A stretch of 64,000 bases of DNA, from NCBI GenBank assembly GCA_026413225.1, contig CM048557.1:40138871-40202870 (forward strand), in the 5' to 3' direction. Position numbers and translations under genes: made by a program. This stretch comes from Otis tarda (lineage: Eukaryota; Chordata; Aves; Otidiformes; Otididae). This document shows, piece by piece, positions 27,443 through 41,900 of this stretch; the stretch's first letter is position 1, and the number at the start of each line of letters is the position of its first letter. Under the pieces are notes generated by a model, which saw only the letters and a list, made by a program, of their open reading frames with translations, made no database searches and was not told the DNA's origin.

Positions 27443-27709
27443 TTAAGGAATGGAACACTGATAAGCCTTTCTTCTTGTAACAAAAGGAGAATTTGATCTT
27501 CCTGTCAGGTCTCCTAGTATGTTCCAGCTCCAGTCAGCCTGTGCTTCAGGCTTAAAACAGTAGAAAATGGGATGGTAAGGAGAATCCAATACATTGTAAA
27601 TATAGTCAGTGAGAGCATTTGATTGTAAAGTATTGTTGGGATGTATGTAGGCAACCTGGTCAGCTTTCCTGGTTTCTAGAAGCCTCTTCCTTTGCATACT
27701 CTTCTTCAT
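27443..27709 (-). other. Possible terminal coding exon, not recognised
   Basis: This minus-strand frame of 88 codons ends in TAA. It starts right after a pyrimidine-rich stretch (TTTTTTTCTTCCTTCTAATA) and an AG that could be a splice acceptor. The peptide has a basic start, a middle containing Asn-Ala-Leu-Thr-Asp-Tyr-Ile-Tyr, and a Trp-Ser-Trp motif followed by a basic tail. Codon content looks more like real coding sequence than most frames here. I do not recognise the family. With the candidates at 23.3, 17.2 and 10.6 kb it might belong to a minus-strand gene, but several of these end in stops, so they cannot all be internal exons of one transcript. Confidence 0.2.
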
Positions 27710-30700
27710 TTATTAGAAGGAAGAAAAAAATAGCTGTGTTTGTACTTTTTAACAATCTAGAAATGTAGAGTTTCTTACATATTTGCAGTGTTTGGCTATT
27801 ACATTACAGATGTTACAATCACACTCATCTAAATATGTACTAATCTAATATATTAATCATCTTTGGGGTTTGTATTTTCACCTTCTCAGTTACACACTTG
27901 TTTCTTCCCACGTACTAGGCCATTGAACTGATTCTTATGAAAATCTAAACACAGTATGTGGAGATATATGCGTATTTAAAAATGTGGACCTTTTGGAAAT
28001 ACTCAATAAATATTTATCTTAATTATATTTGACTTTAGGGCAATGCAAAATATAGATGCTGCATTCAAATTAAATGTTTTTATGAATTCCTATATAATCA
28101 TTAAAGTTCCATGTTCCTGATAAGCTGAATTTTGTCTTAGAAAGGTGCATAAGTACACCTTAGATTTGTCATTCTTTTTTTTTGAACAGCTAATGTGCTT
28201 TCCCCATCACAGACTATGAAATCAGTGCCAAATTTTAAATTTTTCAGCAATCATTCAAACCTATCCAATCTCAGTTTCCACAGGAGTTTGTCAAGATCGG
28301 TTCAACAATTTACATGACCCTTTTTCTCTATTCATTGTTGTAGAGTGGCCATGCCTATGAAGTCATTAGCTCGACAGATTTTCCAAATATTCCTTGGCCC
28401 CTAAACTATTGGTGTAGGAGATGTTAGTCAAATGAGATAGGAACTTAACTCCTTTCAAGAAGCCTTTTCTAGCTCAGTGACTACTAATTTCCCTTTTTTC
28501 TTCAGTTCAGTTTAATCTACAATTATCAGCATGGGACCACAAAGACGAAAGATGATTTCAACGAACTATAGGCTGGCTTTCTATCGTTTTGAATTAATTT
28601 CTGCGTGAACAAAGACTCAGGTAAACCTTGTTTATGAAAACCAAATGAACTCAATCCTAGAATGTTCATTCCACCCTAGTAATTAGAGCTGCTGATTAAC
28701 ACCTCACATTCACAGCACTTGCATAAACATAAACCTCAGCAACAGCAACAGAAAGTGTCATTAGGACAATCTTAAGAACAAGAAACCTGTCACCTGCTGC
28801 TGACACCGAAGTTTGTTGATTGAGCTGAAATACGTTGCTGGCATATAATACTGCAAAGTAACAGGCGGAGATCTCTATCTCTCTGCAGCAGAGGTGAAAT
28901 TTTAAGTCACTGAGCGACCAGGGAGGAACAGTAAAAGGGATTCTGAATTTGGGCCTGATTTTGTCCTACATACCCCCTGTTCTTGAACGTCTTCACTTTG
29001 AAGTAACAAAGTGTGAATGGATGACATTTTGTGAACTACCTTTCACCATTACTACTGAAACCTCTCACTAGGAAAAAAGAGAAAAAATTATATATCTTGC
29101 CTTGTGCTTGATTATCTTTTCTCATACTACAAGCTAGTCCCCTGGTAGAGCACTGTAAAATCAGATCCTTAACTGTGTCTTCCTCAACATAGTAACAGAG
29201 AAGGGACAACTACATGTGTTGAGGAACAGAGAATGTTTCAGAAACTATAAAGTGGATACAGGAAAGGCAAAAGACAATTAATTAAATTTCTTTGGGCTTT
29301 TTTTGGGTAAAAAATATCCCAGGACTTGAAGGAGAGAGCTTATACAACTAAGACCTTCCCCTGGTGATTAAAAAAAAGGCTTTGGGGATGTTTTGCTGAG
29401 TCAAACAAGGCACAGTGCTGGAATAGGAAACCTAGAATTGATTTTATTAAGATGATTAAAAGGATATCTTATAGTTGTCCTATCCTGGATAGGTTTCTGA
29501 GAAAAGTGTAAGTTATTTAGATAAAACAAAAGAGAGGAAAAAAAGGAGAAAGAATGGAAAATACCAAAATTTGGCTGATTGTCCAAGAAGTGTCTTCATT
29601 ATACCCAAGTTGAGACTGTTTTCATTAGAAGCATTGAAAGACGGTTTAAGAAAAATGTGTATAGCTGGAGCTGAGCAACTGGATGAGCACATAACATTAA
29701 TCTCTGTGGCTAATCCCAGCATAGACTGGCAGATTGTACAGACATTAATGATACCAGCCATTTTCCAATATAAACAGGGTAAAAACTCGTTGTAATTTTA
29801 CATGAATAGAGGGGAAGAGGATGCATAGGACATCAGATTAAGAATGACGAAGAGGGGTTTGAAAAATAGTCATTGATGTTGGTTGAGTTTTCTCCATGTT
29901 TCCTAAATTCACTTCTAAGATCTCCGTGGGCTTTTTTTTTCATTTATTTTTTCATATTTTCATAGGGAAATGACTCATATTTGAATTTGTATTTTTATTT
30001 CTGCTTATTTAAGAACTTAATAAATACCTTAAAACAAAAGTTCTCTATGTGTTACCATGCTAGCCACCCACTGGTAGAAATCCACTTAGAGCGGGAATTT
30101 CACCGGTAGAGGGCAGGACCTATTTACTATTCCTAGTTTTCTTGTATTTATGACTTCTAGTTAAAATATGGTACAAATAAGAGCTGAATTTCATTTGTGA
30201 AATACAAGGGCAGAACAACAAAAAGGTTGTGTCTATAGTTAACTCTGAAATATTGGCCACAATATATCCACATTAATGAAAAGACATAATAAAATCTACA
30301 TTTCAATTTTAATTCAAGATTATTCATGTCCTAATTAAACACAAGACTCTTTGGGGATTTTTTTGGTCATCAGAAATGAGATCGCTGTTGAAGTAGAATG
30401 TACATATTTTTTTCTATACAAGGATTTCAAAGTATATTATGAAAAATGAAAATCACTATGATTCTGTGACATATTTATTATTATACTCACCTTGAAAGTA
30501 GTTAAATAAAAAGAAAAAAAAAAACTCACGGGCAGACAACGAGTGGGTGATAGAGATGAAAATAGGAGTCAAGAGTTCCAGTGGTTAATCTTTCAAACAC
30601 CAAGTTAGTATTCTTTCCAAATTTTTAAGGTCTTGTTTGAAGGATGTTTTTAATCTACACAGTCTTAAATTACATCTTTTAACATTGTCTGTTTTGAAGG

Positions 30701-33333
30701 TTGATAAAAGACTTTTTTTAACCATTTGGTTGCTTATTTTTTTAAAAGTCTCTTATATTCTTACTTGTTTGCAAACTAAAATCTTTCACCACATTTATTA
30801 TCTCAGTATTAATCCAGTAGCTAGGAGAACTCCAATCAACAAGGATGGTTGCACTGTAGTATGGGCAAATACTATGGAAACAGGTGTGATAGAGAAGGAA
30901 AGTACAGAACTGTGAGAACCTCCAAGAAGACAGAGGTTATGTAAAATACTACTGTTAAATATACATAGGATTTACTCTTAGCGTATGCTGTTTACATATA
31001 ATACCTAATAAATGTATTTCACTAAAATTTAATATGTCCCTGTAGTATAATTACATAAAACAGATGTGTATTCAATCTAGCAAAAAAGAAAGAAAAGAAT
31101 GAAACAAAGAAGGAAAAAATTTCACAGAGTTTAACACAGACTAACTCTATCTCCGACTTGTAAAATATAATTTTGTTTTGCAATCTTCTTGAATGTTACC
31201 AGTTAAATTTTACTTCTTTAAGTGCATCTGCTTTTACACAATGAAGTGCATTTTGATGGAACTTCTGACAGAGGGGAAAAAATGAATGTGCTTCTTGTCT
31301 GTAGAGTCTCTCCTAAACCATATCTGAAATAGTAAGAACAAATTGTCCCAATAATATTGACTCAATCAGATCATATGGTGAAACATTTCCAGACATATTG
31401 ATAAATTCATTGATTCTTCCCATTCTTTCGGTCACTGGACTATAGAAAAAGGGATCACTAGCCATTTGACCTTCATTGTGTATTAAATAAACACCAGATG
31501 GTAAGGATTCATTCAGTAAATCTATTCTTTCTTCTTCATAGTCATGTTCACACTGTTGCTTCCCACTGAGTCTTTATCTTTATTTGTCATGGTGCCAAAG
31601 CTGCCTCTATAGCACCTTTCATGCATCACAGCTTTCAAATCTTGTCCCATTAGTTTCATTTTGTTTCTATCATAAATAATCTACTACTTTCTCATACACT
31701 CTTTCATTACCTAATAATGCTCAGTCTTTGTACAAAAGGGTAAAGTATTAAAAGGTTAGTGAGTACAGTTTGCCCATTAGTACATAGTCTGTGTGACACT
31801 TGATTAGAGAAAAAATGTAAGCCACAGGTAATAATTATGCATTCTATGAAATATCCATACTTTCGATAACTAGGGATATTTTTTTTTTGTTTGAATGACC
31901 CTTCCATTTTAAACATGTTACTATCTAGAAATTGAGAACATGAAATTTGACTCAGTAAGAGTTAGGTGCCTGGAATTTAGCCATTTTGAATATCTGTCCA
32001 CTGGACCCTCTTTTTGAAAGATATGGACTTAAGGAGGATTTACAACTTCATAGTAAGGGCTCTTTGGATCCAGATTTAGATTTCTAAATGACCCAAAGTT
32101 GAAAATCAAGATTTTGGTTCTGAACTATTATTAGTTCAAATAGGTGACAAAAACCATAACAATATAATTCAACCTTGCATATAGAAGTGTAGTATGTACT
32201 TCTGTGAAAAAAAGACTGTTTTTTTCCTCCCTCATTTTACTCAAGAATAGTAGGAGATCACCAAGTGTTATCACATCTCAGATATGTTACTGATGGAAAA
32301 AAGACTCCACCCAAATATCTAATAGAAAATATTTGATATTGGAATTATATTACTAGTAAAAAGATAACACAATCAAAATTTGGTGATTATTTAAAGGACA
32401 ATGATATCTGTACATTATATCGGCACACAAACTATGGTCTTTGAAATAATCTTGTGCTGTGAGCTTCAAAGTTCACCCATGTTTTAGGGATTGGAGTTCT
32501 TTTAGTGGGTTGTTTGTTGTGGTTTTTTTTTTGTTTTGTTTTGTTTCTCTTTTGTATTTAGGCATTGCAGTGCAAGTACACTGGAAAGGAGAGAAACTAT
32601 AAGGAAAAACTTCTGACTCAGTGGGTTTCTGATCATAGTCAACAAACAAGAGATTTAACTCCCCTGATCACAAAGAAACACTAGTGCTACCATGACTTTT
32701 GATGTTTCCTGGATCTCAGAGTGCATTCTGTTAATCTGCAGTTAGCATATCCTTTTCCAAATAAATAGTAGAGACAGTAAATATTCCCCTGCCCCATTAC
32801 TAAGGCATCTTTTTTCATTAGGTAGCACACACTGAGTACCACATTACAGTTTATTCCCTATAGCTGAAACAGAAAAACTATACCTTAATTGAGAACAGAG
32901 GGGGCTGTTTGTCAGGGGTTGTTTTTATTGTCTACCTGCTTATTCTTATCTTCCCCCTGATACTGCAGGAGTCTGAGGATACCAGAAGAGAGAGAGGGAT
33001 AAATGGCCAGACTGTAGAGATCATGTCTACCCTATTGCCTAGGTGACACCACTGCAGTCATTTGTTGTCACATGCTCAGTGGCTGTGACTGCTTAGTTCG
33101 CCTGCATCGGGCAGTGCCTAACACCCTGTGCACAGCCAGTTGAAGTGGATAAGTTGGGGAGAACAATTAAGTTCAAAATGTATTTCTTAATCATGATTCA
33201 TTACTCTATTGTCAGCACAGAAGCTTGGAATACTTTCTGGATTAACCCAAAGAAGCAGCCACTTTTTGAAGATGAATGAACAGTTTTTAATACATGCATC
33301 TTTGTTAATGGCCTGCAAAAATGTGTTACTAAC
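27710..33333. other. Unique sequence, no gene recognised
   Basis: No mobile element and no supported exon were found. A plus-strand frame of 74 codons at 29571-29795 runs to a possible donor (CAGGGTAAAA) but has no clear acceptor. About 28300-28900 is higher in complexity and less AT-biased than its flanks, which is sometimes seen for conserved non-coding sequence. This cannot be judged without alignment. Confidence 0.5.
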
Positions 33334-34486
33334 TGTCGTAGTTCAGCCCCGATTGGGACCAGACTACACAGTCTCTCACTCCCCCCACCCTTCGAGAGAA
33401 TAGGGGGAGATAATTTAAGAAAAACGGCTCGAGGTTTGAGATAAGGATGGGGAGAAATCCTTAAAGCCACCGTTAAGGGCAAAACAGACTCGACTTGAGG
33501 AAAACTATTCATTTATTACTAAAAACAGCAGGATAATGAGACAGAGAATAAGATAAGATCCCCCCACCCCTCCCTCTTCCCAAGCTTAATATTATCTCTA
33601 CTACCTCCCCCCCCCACCTCCAAGCAGCACAGGGGGGAAGAGGGAATGGGGGTTGCGGTCAGTTCATCACGCATTATTTTACGCTGCTGCTTCATCATCG
33701 GGGGAAGAACTCCTCCCATTCCTCCCCTGCTCCGTTGTGGGGTCCCACCCATGCACCACAGTCCTTCGTGAAACTGCTCCGGCGTGGGTCATCTCTTCCA
33801 CGGGTGCTGTCTCTCCAGAATGGCTGCCCCAGCGGGCCTTCCATCGGCCACAGCCTCCTTCAGGCCTCCACCTGCTCCGGCATGGGGTCCTCCACAGCCT
33901 GCAGGTGGATCTCTGCTCCTCTGTGGACCTCCATGGGCTGCAGGAGGACAACCTGTTCCACCATGTTCATCACCACAGGCTGCAGGGGAATCTTGGCCAG
34001 GAGCCGCATTACTCCTCCCCCTCCTTCTTCACTGACCTTGGCGTCTGCTGCTGTTCCTCTCACAAGAAGAGTTCTTCACAACAGGCTGGCAGACACCTCT
34101 CAGAATCACTTCACATCATCCATCTCATCTTCTCTCCACTTCTTGCAGCCAGGCCGGGCTGAGTCGGGTCCAGTCGGCCCCCCGGCGGGAGGCCAGAGGG
34201 TGAGGCCTGCAAGGCCCACAAGGCTCACGCCTCACCCTCTCTGGCCCCACTCAGCTGCTTCACATCTTCTCTCCTTTTTTTTTTTTTCTGTTTTCCCCTT
34301 CTTAAACACATTATTGCAGAGGTGTTATCATGGAACATTCTGCTACCAAGTGGCTCCGCCTTGGCCAGCAGCGGGTCCACCGTAGGCCCGGCCGAGTCCA
34401 CTGAGCAAAGGGGAGCAACTTCTAGCAGTTTCCTACAGAAGCTACCACCTTAGGCCCCCCCGCCCTCACTAAACAAAACCACAACA
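33334..34486 (-). mobile_element. Solo LTR, ERVL-like family, copy A
   Basis: This is a complete long terminal repeat read on the minus strand, starting TGTTGTGGTTTTG at 34486 and ending GCTGAACTACGACA at 33334. Flanks CTAAC (33329-33333) and CTAAT (34487-34491) are a 5-base target duplication with one mismatch. A TGTTTAAG box in the TATA position is at 34301-34308 and an AATAAA signal at 33512-33517, both on the minus strand. No internal viral sequence is attached, so it is a solo LTR left by recombination. TG...CA ends and a 5-base duplication are usual for ERVL-type elements; without pol this assignment is inference. It is far more GC-rich than its surroundings. Long open frames on the opposite strand (up to 216 codons) are by-products of that composition. 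Confidence 0.85.
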
Positions 34487-35573
34487 CTAATGTAGTATTA
34501 GCTTTGGTTTTAAACTTTACCAGAAAAAAAAAGTTTAACTTAAAAAGACAAATCTTTAATGCTTGCTACCTCCTTGTGTGCACATTTTGAAGTATTACTT
34601 CCCAGGAATAGCTTTTAAACTCAGTATATATTTCAAAGAACAGAAATTCAACATCGAACCAAATGAAACAGAATACATTGAAAGACAGTGTCACTGCTGT
34701 TCTGCATTGCTTAAAATTTGTGCTTACTTTGAAAATCTGGCTAGAGACCCATTGGTTTTGTTCTTTCCTTGACTCCAACACAGAGCTAGCAATGAAGCAG
34801 TTATTGATTATATCCTCTGTGATGATTACTAGTTCTAATCTGTTTAGTCCTAGAGATATTTTAGTGATTTTGCTTATATTTTATTTTTGAGATGCTAACA
34901 AAATTACCAATTTATCCTATGAATAGTCTCTTCTGGATGACATTTAACTACCTGACTCAAATGCAACACAAAATTTATACTTACATTTACTTTCTTGTAG
35001 TTACAATAATTGGAAATTGTATTACTTGGTCAAGGTTATTTTGTGTTCTTAGGCTTCAAAAATATTTGATGGAGGAGGAATGATGTCACTTTAAACCTGC
35101 TATTTAGCTTTAAGAGCTGAAAAAGGCAGTGTAACCCCCTCATGCATAAATATATCACCTTAAGTTTATATTTCACTACTTTTAAAAAGTACTGAAGAAT
35201 ATGCCACAATATGTCTTGTTCTAGCAGCTGAAAAATTATGCTATGACTAAAATGACATCATTCTGCCTCCCACAGAATGTTTTGGCTCTGAGAGCTCAAG
35301 GAGCAGACGAAATTAACATAAAATGTCACTGTCATACAGAAAGGAAGAAAAAATATCAACATCTTCTGCATTTCTTTCACGGATCTGAGTAGGAGGTCAC
35401 CATAAAGCATGTCACAAGAACTTTGAGGATAAAACAGAACCTTTTACTAAAGGCCAATACAAGCATTGTTCACATTTTCAGAATAGGGCTTACTGTAAAT
35501 GAAGATGGTCCCTAGGATTTGTGTTTCTTCTGGGTGCTAAGAGTTACTCCATAGGACGCTTTCGTTTATCTTT
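34487..35573. other. Unique sequence between LTR A and a CR1 copy
   Basis: AT-rich with no gene recognised. Open frames of 60 to 75 codons on both strands near 34563-35083 overlap one another and show no family resemblance. Confidence 0.6.
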
Positions 35574-35935
35574 ATAGAATAATAGAATCATAGAACAGTT
35601 TGGATTGGAAGGGACCTTTAAAGGTCATCTAGTCCAAGCCCCCTGCAAGGAGCAGGGACATCTCCAATTAGATCAGGTTGCCCAGAGGGCTGTCCAACCT
35701 GGCCTTGAATGTTTCCAGGGATGGGGCATCCACCACCTCTCTGGGCAACCTGTTCCAGTGTTCTACCACCCTCAGTGTAAAACATTTTTTCTTGATGTCT
35801 AGTCTGAATCTACCTCCCTCTATTTTAAAACCATTACCCCTCATCCTATCACAATGGGCCCTACTAAAGAGTTTCTCCCCATCTTTCTTATAAGATCCCT
35901 TTAGGTACTGGAAAACAGCTATAAGGTCTCTGCAA
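35574..35935 (-). mobile_element. CR1 LINE 3' fragment, minus strand
   Basis: Read on the plus strand it begins with the CR1 terminal repeat (AATAGAATCATAGAA) and continues with GGATTGGAAGGGACC, so the element lies on the minus strand. It keeps the 3' untranslated end and the last part of ORF2: a minus-strand frame at 35668-35958 encodes the typical C-terminal end with Phe-Gln-Tyr-Leu-Lys-Gly, Phe-Ser-Arg and Glu-His-Trp-Asn-Arg-Leu-Pro. It is 5'-truncated at about 35935, in the usual CR1 way. No reverse-transcriptase catalytic part remains. Confidence 0.9.
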
Positions 35936-38900
35936 GACTTAAAGAGTTTAAAACCCACATATCAAAAGATGTGGTGGGTTGGAAAGAAAGCCAGGCTGCA
36001 ACCAAGAGGATGGGGGGGCAAAGTACAAACTGAACAAAGCTTACAAAAAAAAAAAGATTGAGGTCTCACCTCACAATATTTAGCCAGTGTGAAATAGAAA
36101 TACTTCCATGGCTATCTTAGAAGACTTGTGTTTTAAGAGTCAATGCCCCTTTTCTTTTAAATTTTAACAGGATTTCCTATGAATAAAACTGATGTGTGCA
36201 AATCTTGAGACTGTTTAATATCAAGTAATGGGTGGTCTAGGTGTTGACAGAGAACTTAGTAAGCAGGAAGGCTTAAAGTGGAAATCAAAAGATGTGTTTT
36301 GATCATGCTAATTTAAAGTGCCAGCTACAAATTTGTGAGAGATCAAGAAGGTAGGTCACAATGCTGGATGTGGGTAGGTGTTTAGTCAACAGCTAGGATT
36401 GTGAGATCCTGACATAAGGAGCGAGGCGCAGAAAGTGAAAAATTGCTGATTGAGGGCAGAGTAGTAGGAGAAATATACTGAAAGAGGGAGACTGGAATGG
36501 GAGGAGGCATTAAAGAATGTTAGTGAAGGAATTATGAGAAATGAGAAAAGAATAGCAAATGAAGGAAGACAGTGATAGATAAAATTTTTGATATCTTTTA
36601 AAATAACACAGCACTGTAAAATAAAGCAGAACTTCTGTGTTATGTCTAGAAAAAAAATCCTAACAGAGCAGTGCAGATGGCAATAACCAGGAATTCTTAC
36701 CAATATGGTTTTTACTATATTTTGCTGGTCTAGATAAGACTGGAAGAAGCAATATTAGCCACTGAGCCAAATATAATGTTGACTTGATTCAGTTTTCCTG
36801 GATGATTTACCTGCTGTTTATACAGAATTAGAGTCACTACAAAAACAAAGAAATACAAATGAGACTTCTTATGTTTAATTTACTTTATTAATAATTATTG
36901 TAGGATGATTGAAGATACAGAAAATGTCACACAAATAGACGATGTTTCTTTACTAATAACTCTAGCCTAAAAGTCAAAATTATTAGAAAATGTCATATTT
37001 CACTTCCTTGGTACAAGCTTCCTTTCTTTTTGATTTTACTCATTAATGATCAAGATAAATATTTCCAATGTAGCTTCTAAGTTTTTTTCCCCTAGTACTA
37101 GGAAGGGTGGCTATGATTGTTTATGGAACCAAATAACTGAAACTGTGGTGGCGTCCAAATTCATAAGTTGTATACGTAGCTGACCAATGCAGGGCATATG
37201 TATGTAGAGAGGTTTGAATTTTTATTTAAGACCTTCTGGAACAAAGGGAGCAAAAGAATTAGGAAAAGAGGAGAACCAGAGATAGAGTCAAAATTCCCAC
37301 TCACCCCACCCCACACACAACCTCCAGTATATGAAGAAATTAAAAGTCAAAGTAAAGGTTCAAGGGTTTGGCCAGGAAGGTCATCTGAGTGAGCAAATTC
37401 AATGGCACAGAACCAGTGTTTTGATCTTACAACATAAATTACTTGGCAGAAATATTGTACCTAATAACAGAGAATGAATGAAAAATAGATAAAAGATGTC
37501 ACACAAAGAGCAGTGTGATTTATTCAGGTATGCATAGTATACAGGGAGTTTCAGACGCTTGCTGAGGGTTGAGTATATGATAAGAAAGCTGAAATCTTGT
37601 GGGTGGAAACCAAAGTTTGAGTTTCAAGAATTTGATGGAAATCACAGTTACACTGAAGAGCTGTAGGGTGAAGCAAATGAAGAGAAGAGAGAATAATCAG
37701 AAATTGGGCTTTGCAAGAGGAGGTTGACCCAGCAACTGATTGCTCAGAATCCTTACCCCCCAAAAAGTCCTAATGCATATTCTTTTGTAGCATAAGTGAG
37801 CAATGACTTGTGACTTCCAAGAAAGCTGAGAAAACGGTGATTGTTTCCTAGCTGTTGATTTATAGCAATAATTGAAGGATCTATGGAAACTCAGGGTGTT
37901 GAGGAGCAGCTGAAGAACATTTATCACAACTTGAACCTAGAGATCTGTGTAAGTTGCAATAGCTTGTGGAGTAAACAAACTAAGAGGTACAATGATAACC
38001 CTATTGTTCATATATTACCATGGTAACACTCTAGATTAGGTTGATATTTTGTGATGGAACATGCAGTTTAAACGCAATATGGTGATATCTTCCAAGATAT
38101 TAATGATGATGTTTGGCATCTACTGAGTATTTAAAACACTGCTTTTCCTGAAGACAGAATCTGAATGACACAATTAAATTGTTGGGGTATCACTGTCTGA
38201 AGATGGTGATGTTTAACTGAGAGGTGAGGCGTACACGGTGCTCAGAAAAAGCTTCTTGTTTGAATTTCAGCTGTCACATTGCCAAGGGCCATGCAGCAAC
38301 AATACAATTTGTCAGCTCATCCAGTGGCACACCCATGCCGCATGTGACTTCTCAGGAATACATATTTTAATATTTACTATTTTACATTGTAATAGGATAA
38401 AATATTTCTATGAGGAGAAAATAGGGAAGCAAATATAGAAGTATACAGACTTTCAGAGGTTACTTGCAGGTAGTTTTAAAAAGTTTTGACTTTCACAAAT
38501 GAGGAGGATGGAGCGATTTTCCAGAGCAATGCACTCTTGTGCAACTTAGCACGTATGTCAGTCTTTGAAATGTCAATTTCTCTGACCACACTAGTGTAAC
38601 AAATTTTCTAAAAATGGAAAAAGTGATAGGAAGCTTAGCTGTATAAGAGTGAAATTGGTCTTTAAAAACTTGGCAAATTTCCATTATTAACCTACTACAA
38701 CATGATTCATATTCACAAATGTGCATACGTTATTCAGGTATGTGCAGCTAGCCAGATCCTATATTCCTTCATGCAAAAATTTAATTACTTTTAATCTGTT
38801 AAAGAAGAAGAATTTTGTTGATTGTGAGAGATCAGAATATGATTTACTTGGTTGATATCATATTGAAAGTAATACTAAGTATCTTGATCTTCTAGGGGAT

Positions 38901-41900
38901 CTTTGTATTACATTTCAAATTTTGCCAGCCATTATCCTCAGTCTGACATATGAAATAATTGAATTCAATACAACATTGTGAGAATCAGGGAGCTTAAGTC
39001 TCCAGGTTTAGTATGAAATGGAATAAAATTTTTTATGTTTGCCAACATAGTCAAGTTATGCATTGCTGTCCAGGAAACAATAAGTTTTGATTATGGAAAG
39101 TCTTCAGAGTCAGAGTCTACTTTTATTTTTTAATATTGTAAATGCTTTCTAAATAGGTAGATATACACATGCACACAGGTTTCCAATCTATATTGTGAGC
39201 ACTTAGTATAAAACTATTCTGTTTAGTCTTTACGTATAAGTGCTAGGTTTTAGAATTACAGCTTCATTCAGAACCTAATAAAATTAACAAAAGGCTTGTT
39301 TAAGTTTCTATTCTTCGCTTCATGTTCAGATGCTTGTACATTTCACATATTCTATGACATAGACCTATACTCTAACTGTTAGTACCCTCTTACATGGTTT
39401 GTCTCACAGCCAAATTCATCTTAGTACCATTACACTTGAAAGAACAGCATTAAGGAAGCCTTTCTTTTCAGTTCATGATTGTGATTGCTAGCATATCAAA
39501 TTTATTCCCTTGTAATCCAGATCATTTTCCAGAAGCTTTGAGAACTGTATGTAGTAGTTTTTTAGAGAGCTCACAGAAACCCTATACTGACAGACAAAAA
39601 AGCCCATTGACTCTCACTTTATGTCATTAACAATTTCTAAACCCATTACAGATGGGATGGACTGATTAGAACTGGGGAGGGAGGATCTTTTTCCCAGCCA
39701 GAAATATCCCCTGAGACTTTTTCTGCATGTGAAATTTCTAATGATTAATGGGAGGAAAATAGGACCGCCTGTCCCACAGTTGCCACACACTTTATTTAGG
39801 AAAAAGGTTATTTATATTTGATGATCTGCTTGCATTGGATGTCTTTAAAAGTTAGATATTAACTGGATAATTTTGTAAAAGACCTAGTAAAATAAAAAAC
39901 AAGCTCTACACTCTAATTGCTCAGTTTTTTCCTTACCTTTCAATATTCACTTTTTAGTAGCTTCACTGTAATTTGTATAAACGGTGCTAAAAGAGTAAAA
40001 TGTTTATCTTCTCCCCCCCACAGCTCCCTTCCATTCTGATGTTTTATTTCTGTAAATGAAAGCTACAGCTGGAATATTGTTTTACTACAAATCTCACACC
40101 AGCACTGTCGGTTGTGATGTGACACCAGAGATTCTTATCTGTAGGCTGAGTTGGAATTATTAAACATTCTCACATTGTGCAAAGTGTTGAGGATGAACAG
40201 CAGTGCAGTGAGGTGCATCCAACACTTCTGTGCTTCCCACCTGATCCTTGAAATATGACTCCTTTAAAAGGCTAATATTTGCTTTATTTAGAAGTGACGG
40301 TACTCAAGCACTAACATGTACTGGAAATATTGCTGAATTCTATGTTCCTGTAAGTTCTTTTCTGAAGAGAAAGAATGAGGATCATTCAAATGAAAAGAAG
40401 GAAAATGTATTATTTTTACCAAAAGTATCTGCAGTGCTTTTATGAGAGGAGAATTTCCAGTTAACCCAAGTGATTAGCTTTCTTTGAGCTGACATAATAT
40501 TTTATCACCTTTAAAAATGAGGAACTAAAAAGGGAAGCAAAAATACATTTCTGAGTAGTTGATTTTATTTTTTTTTGTCTGACAAATATTGTTGTATTCA
40601 CAGTGTCCTCATTTTCATGATAATTATTAAAATGAAAACACTAACAGCACCATGGATTCAAGACCAACCTAACCACTTGAATAATAAATCTGCACTGCTT
40701 TTATGGAAACATCAGCATGAGATGTGGAAAACGAGTAACAGTAAACTAGTGTTTGTGCTATAATTACATGTACTTAAAATGCATGAACTAAAGTTAGCTC
40801 ACTAGTCTAATTCTACTGAGGAACTGAGACCACATCACATGAACCAGATCTTACAAGGCAAAAGGTCCACAATAATGCAACAGTCATGGACATAGAAATC
40901 TGACAAAATGCCTAGATGCACTACAAATGCCTGACAGAGATGAGATTATTTATTTCATTTTATGCTATAATAAAGTAGTTCAGAAAGAGGCTATAGGGTC
41001 AAGCGAGACATAGGAATCAGTCCAGAACTACCCTAGCTTTCCTTAGAATACTGCTAGGAATTAACTGCCTTAAAGAGAATAATGAAGACTGGGTAAGAGG
41101 AAAAGCCCAATCCCAATTACAGTCAGGTTGGGATGTGTAATTTTATTGCTGCAAAAACAATCAACAAACCAAAAGTTTTCTCCAGTGTTTTCTTCATATT
41201 TTTGTGTTTTTCCCTCCTGATTTTTTTTTCATTCTCTATTTGTATGGTTTACAAGACCTAATAAGAGAACTGCAGAATAACATCACAGTACCATATCTCT
41301 CCTGTTACCCATGTTCTAACCTCACCCAAAATATCCAAATAATAACACAGTGCCTTCAAACCTGGATCAGCTGGGAACTGCCAGGAATACAAAGAAAATA
41401 AGTCTAATGCTATACTTGGCATGAGAAGTCTTCTATCAGAATTTTTTCTATGTGAGATACAGTGATATATGTGCAAGTATATGAAATGATTACAGTTTCC
41501 AAGGCAGTGGCGCTGGTGGAAGTGACAACCTAGTAAGTAAGTAGTTTTAAGCAACTGAAGTCCAACAGGACGTTAACTGAAAGGGAATTTTTTTATATAT
41601 ATATATTGTAACAAAGATTAAAATTCAACACAAACATTGTGTGGTTGAAGTTATACTGCAATATAATTTCGAGGAGAATAAATACCAGACATGAAAACTG
41701 AGAGTCCAAAACACAACACAGTTTGAAGTTTCCATTCTCTGTTTCCTAAGTCAGTCTTGTAAAAACTCAGTTACTTGTTAACTTTTGGCATACGTCTTTT
41801 TTTTTTTTTTAATTAATGTTGTCTGGCAATGGGAAATTTTAATTTTTGGAGTGCTGAGCCGTGATACTTAAGTTTAAATCAATGTGAAAAGCAGGTGCTC

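Noticed and set aside
29571..29795. 74-codon plus-strand frame ending near a donor-like CAGGGTAAAA
   Set aside because: The peptide looks somewhat protein-like, but there is no clear acceptor upstream, and an 82-codon frame overlaps on the other strand. Too weak to list as an exon.
33653..34385. Open frames of 169 and 216 codons on the plus strand
   Set aside because: Antisense by-products of LTR copy A, not host genes.
36386..36703. 105-codon minus-strand Phe/Ser-rich frame
   Set aside because: Low-complexity composition from purine-rich plus-strand sequence, with no supporting signals.
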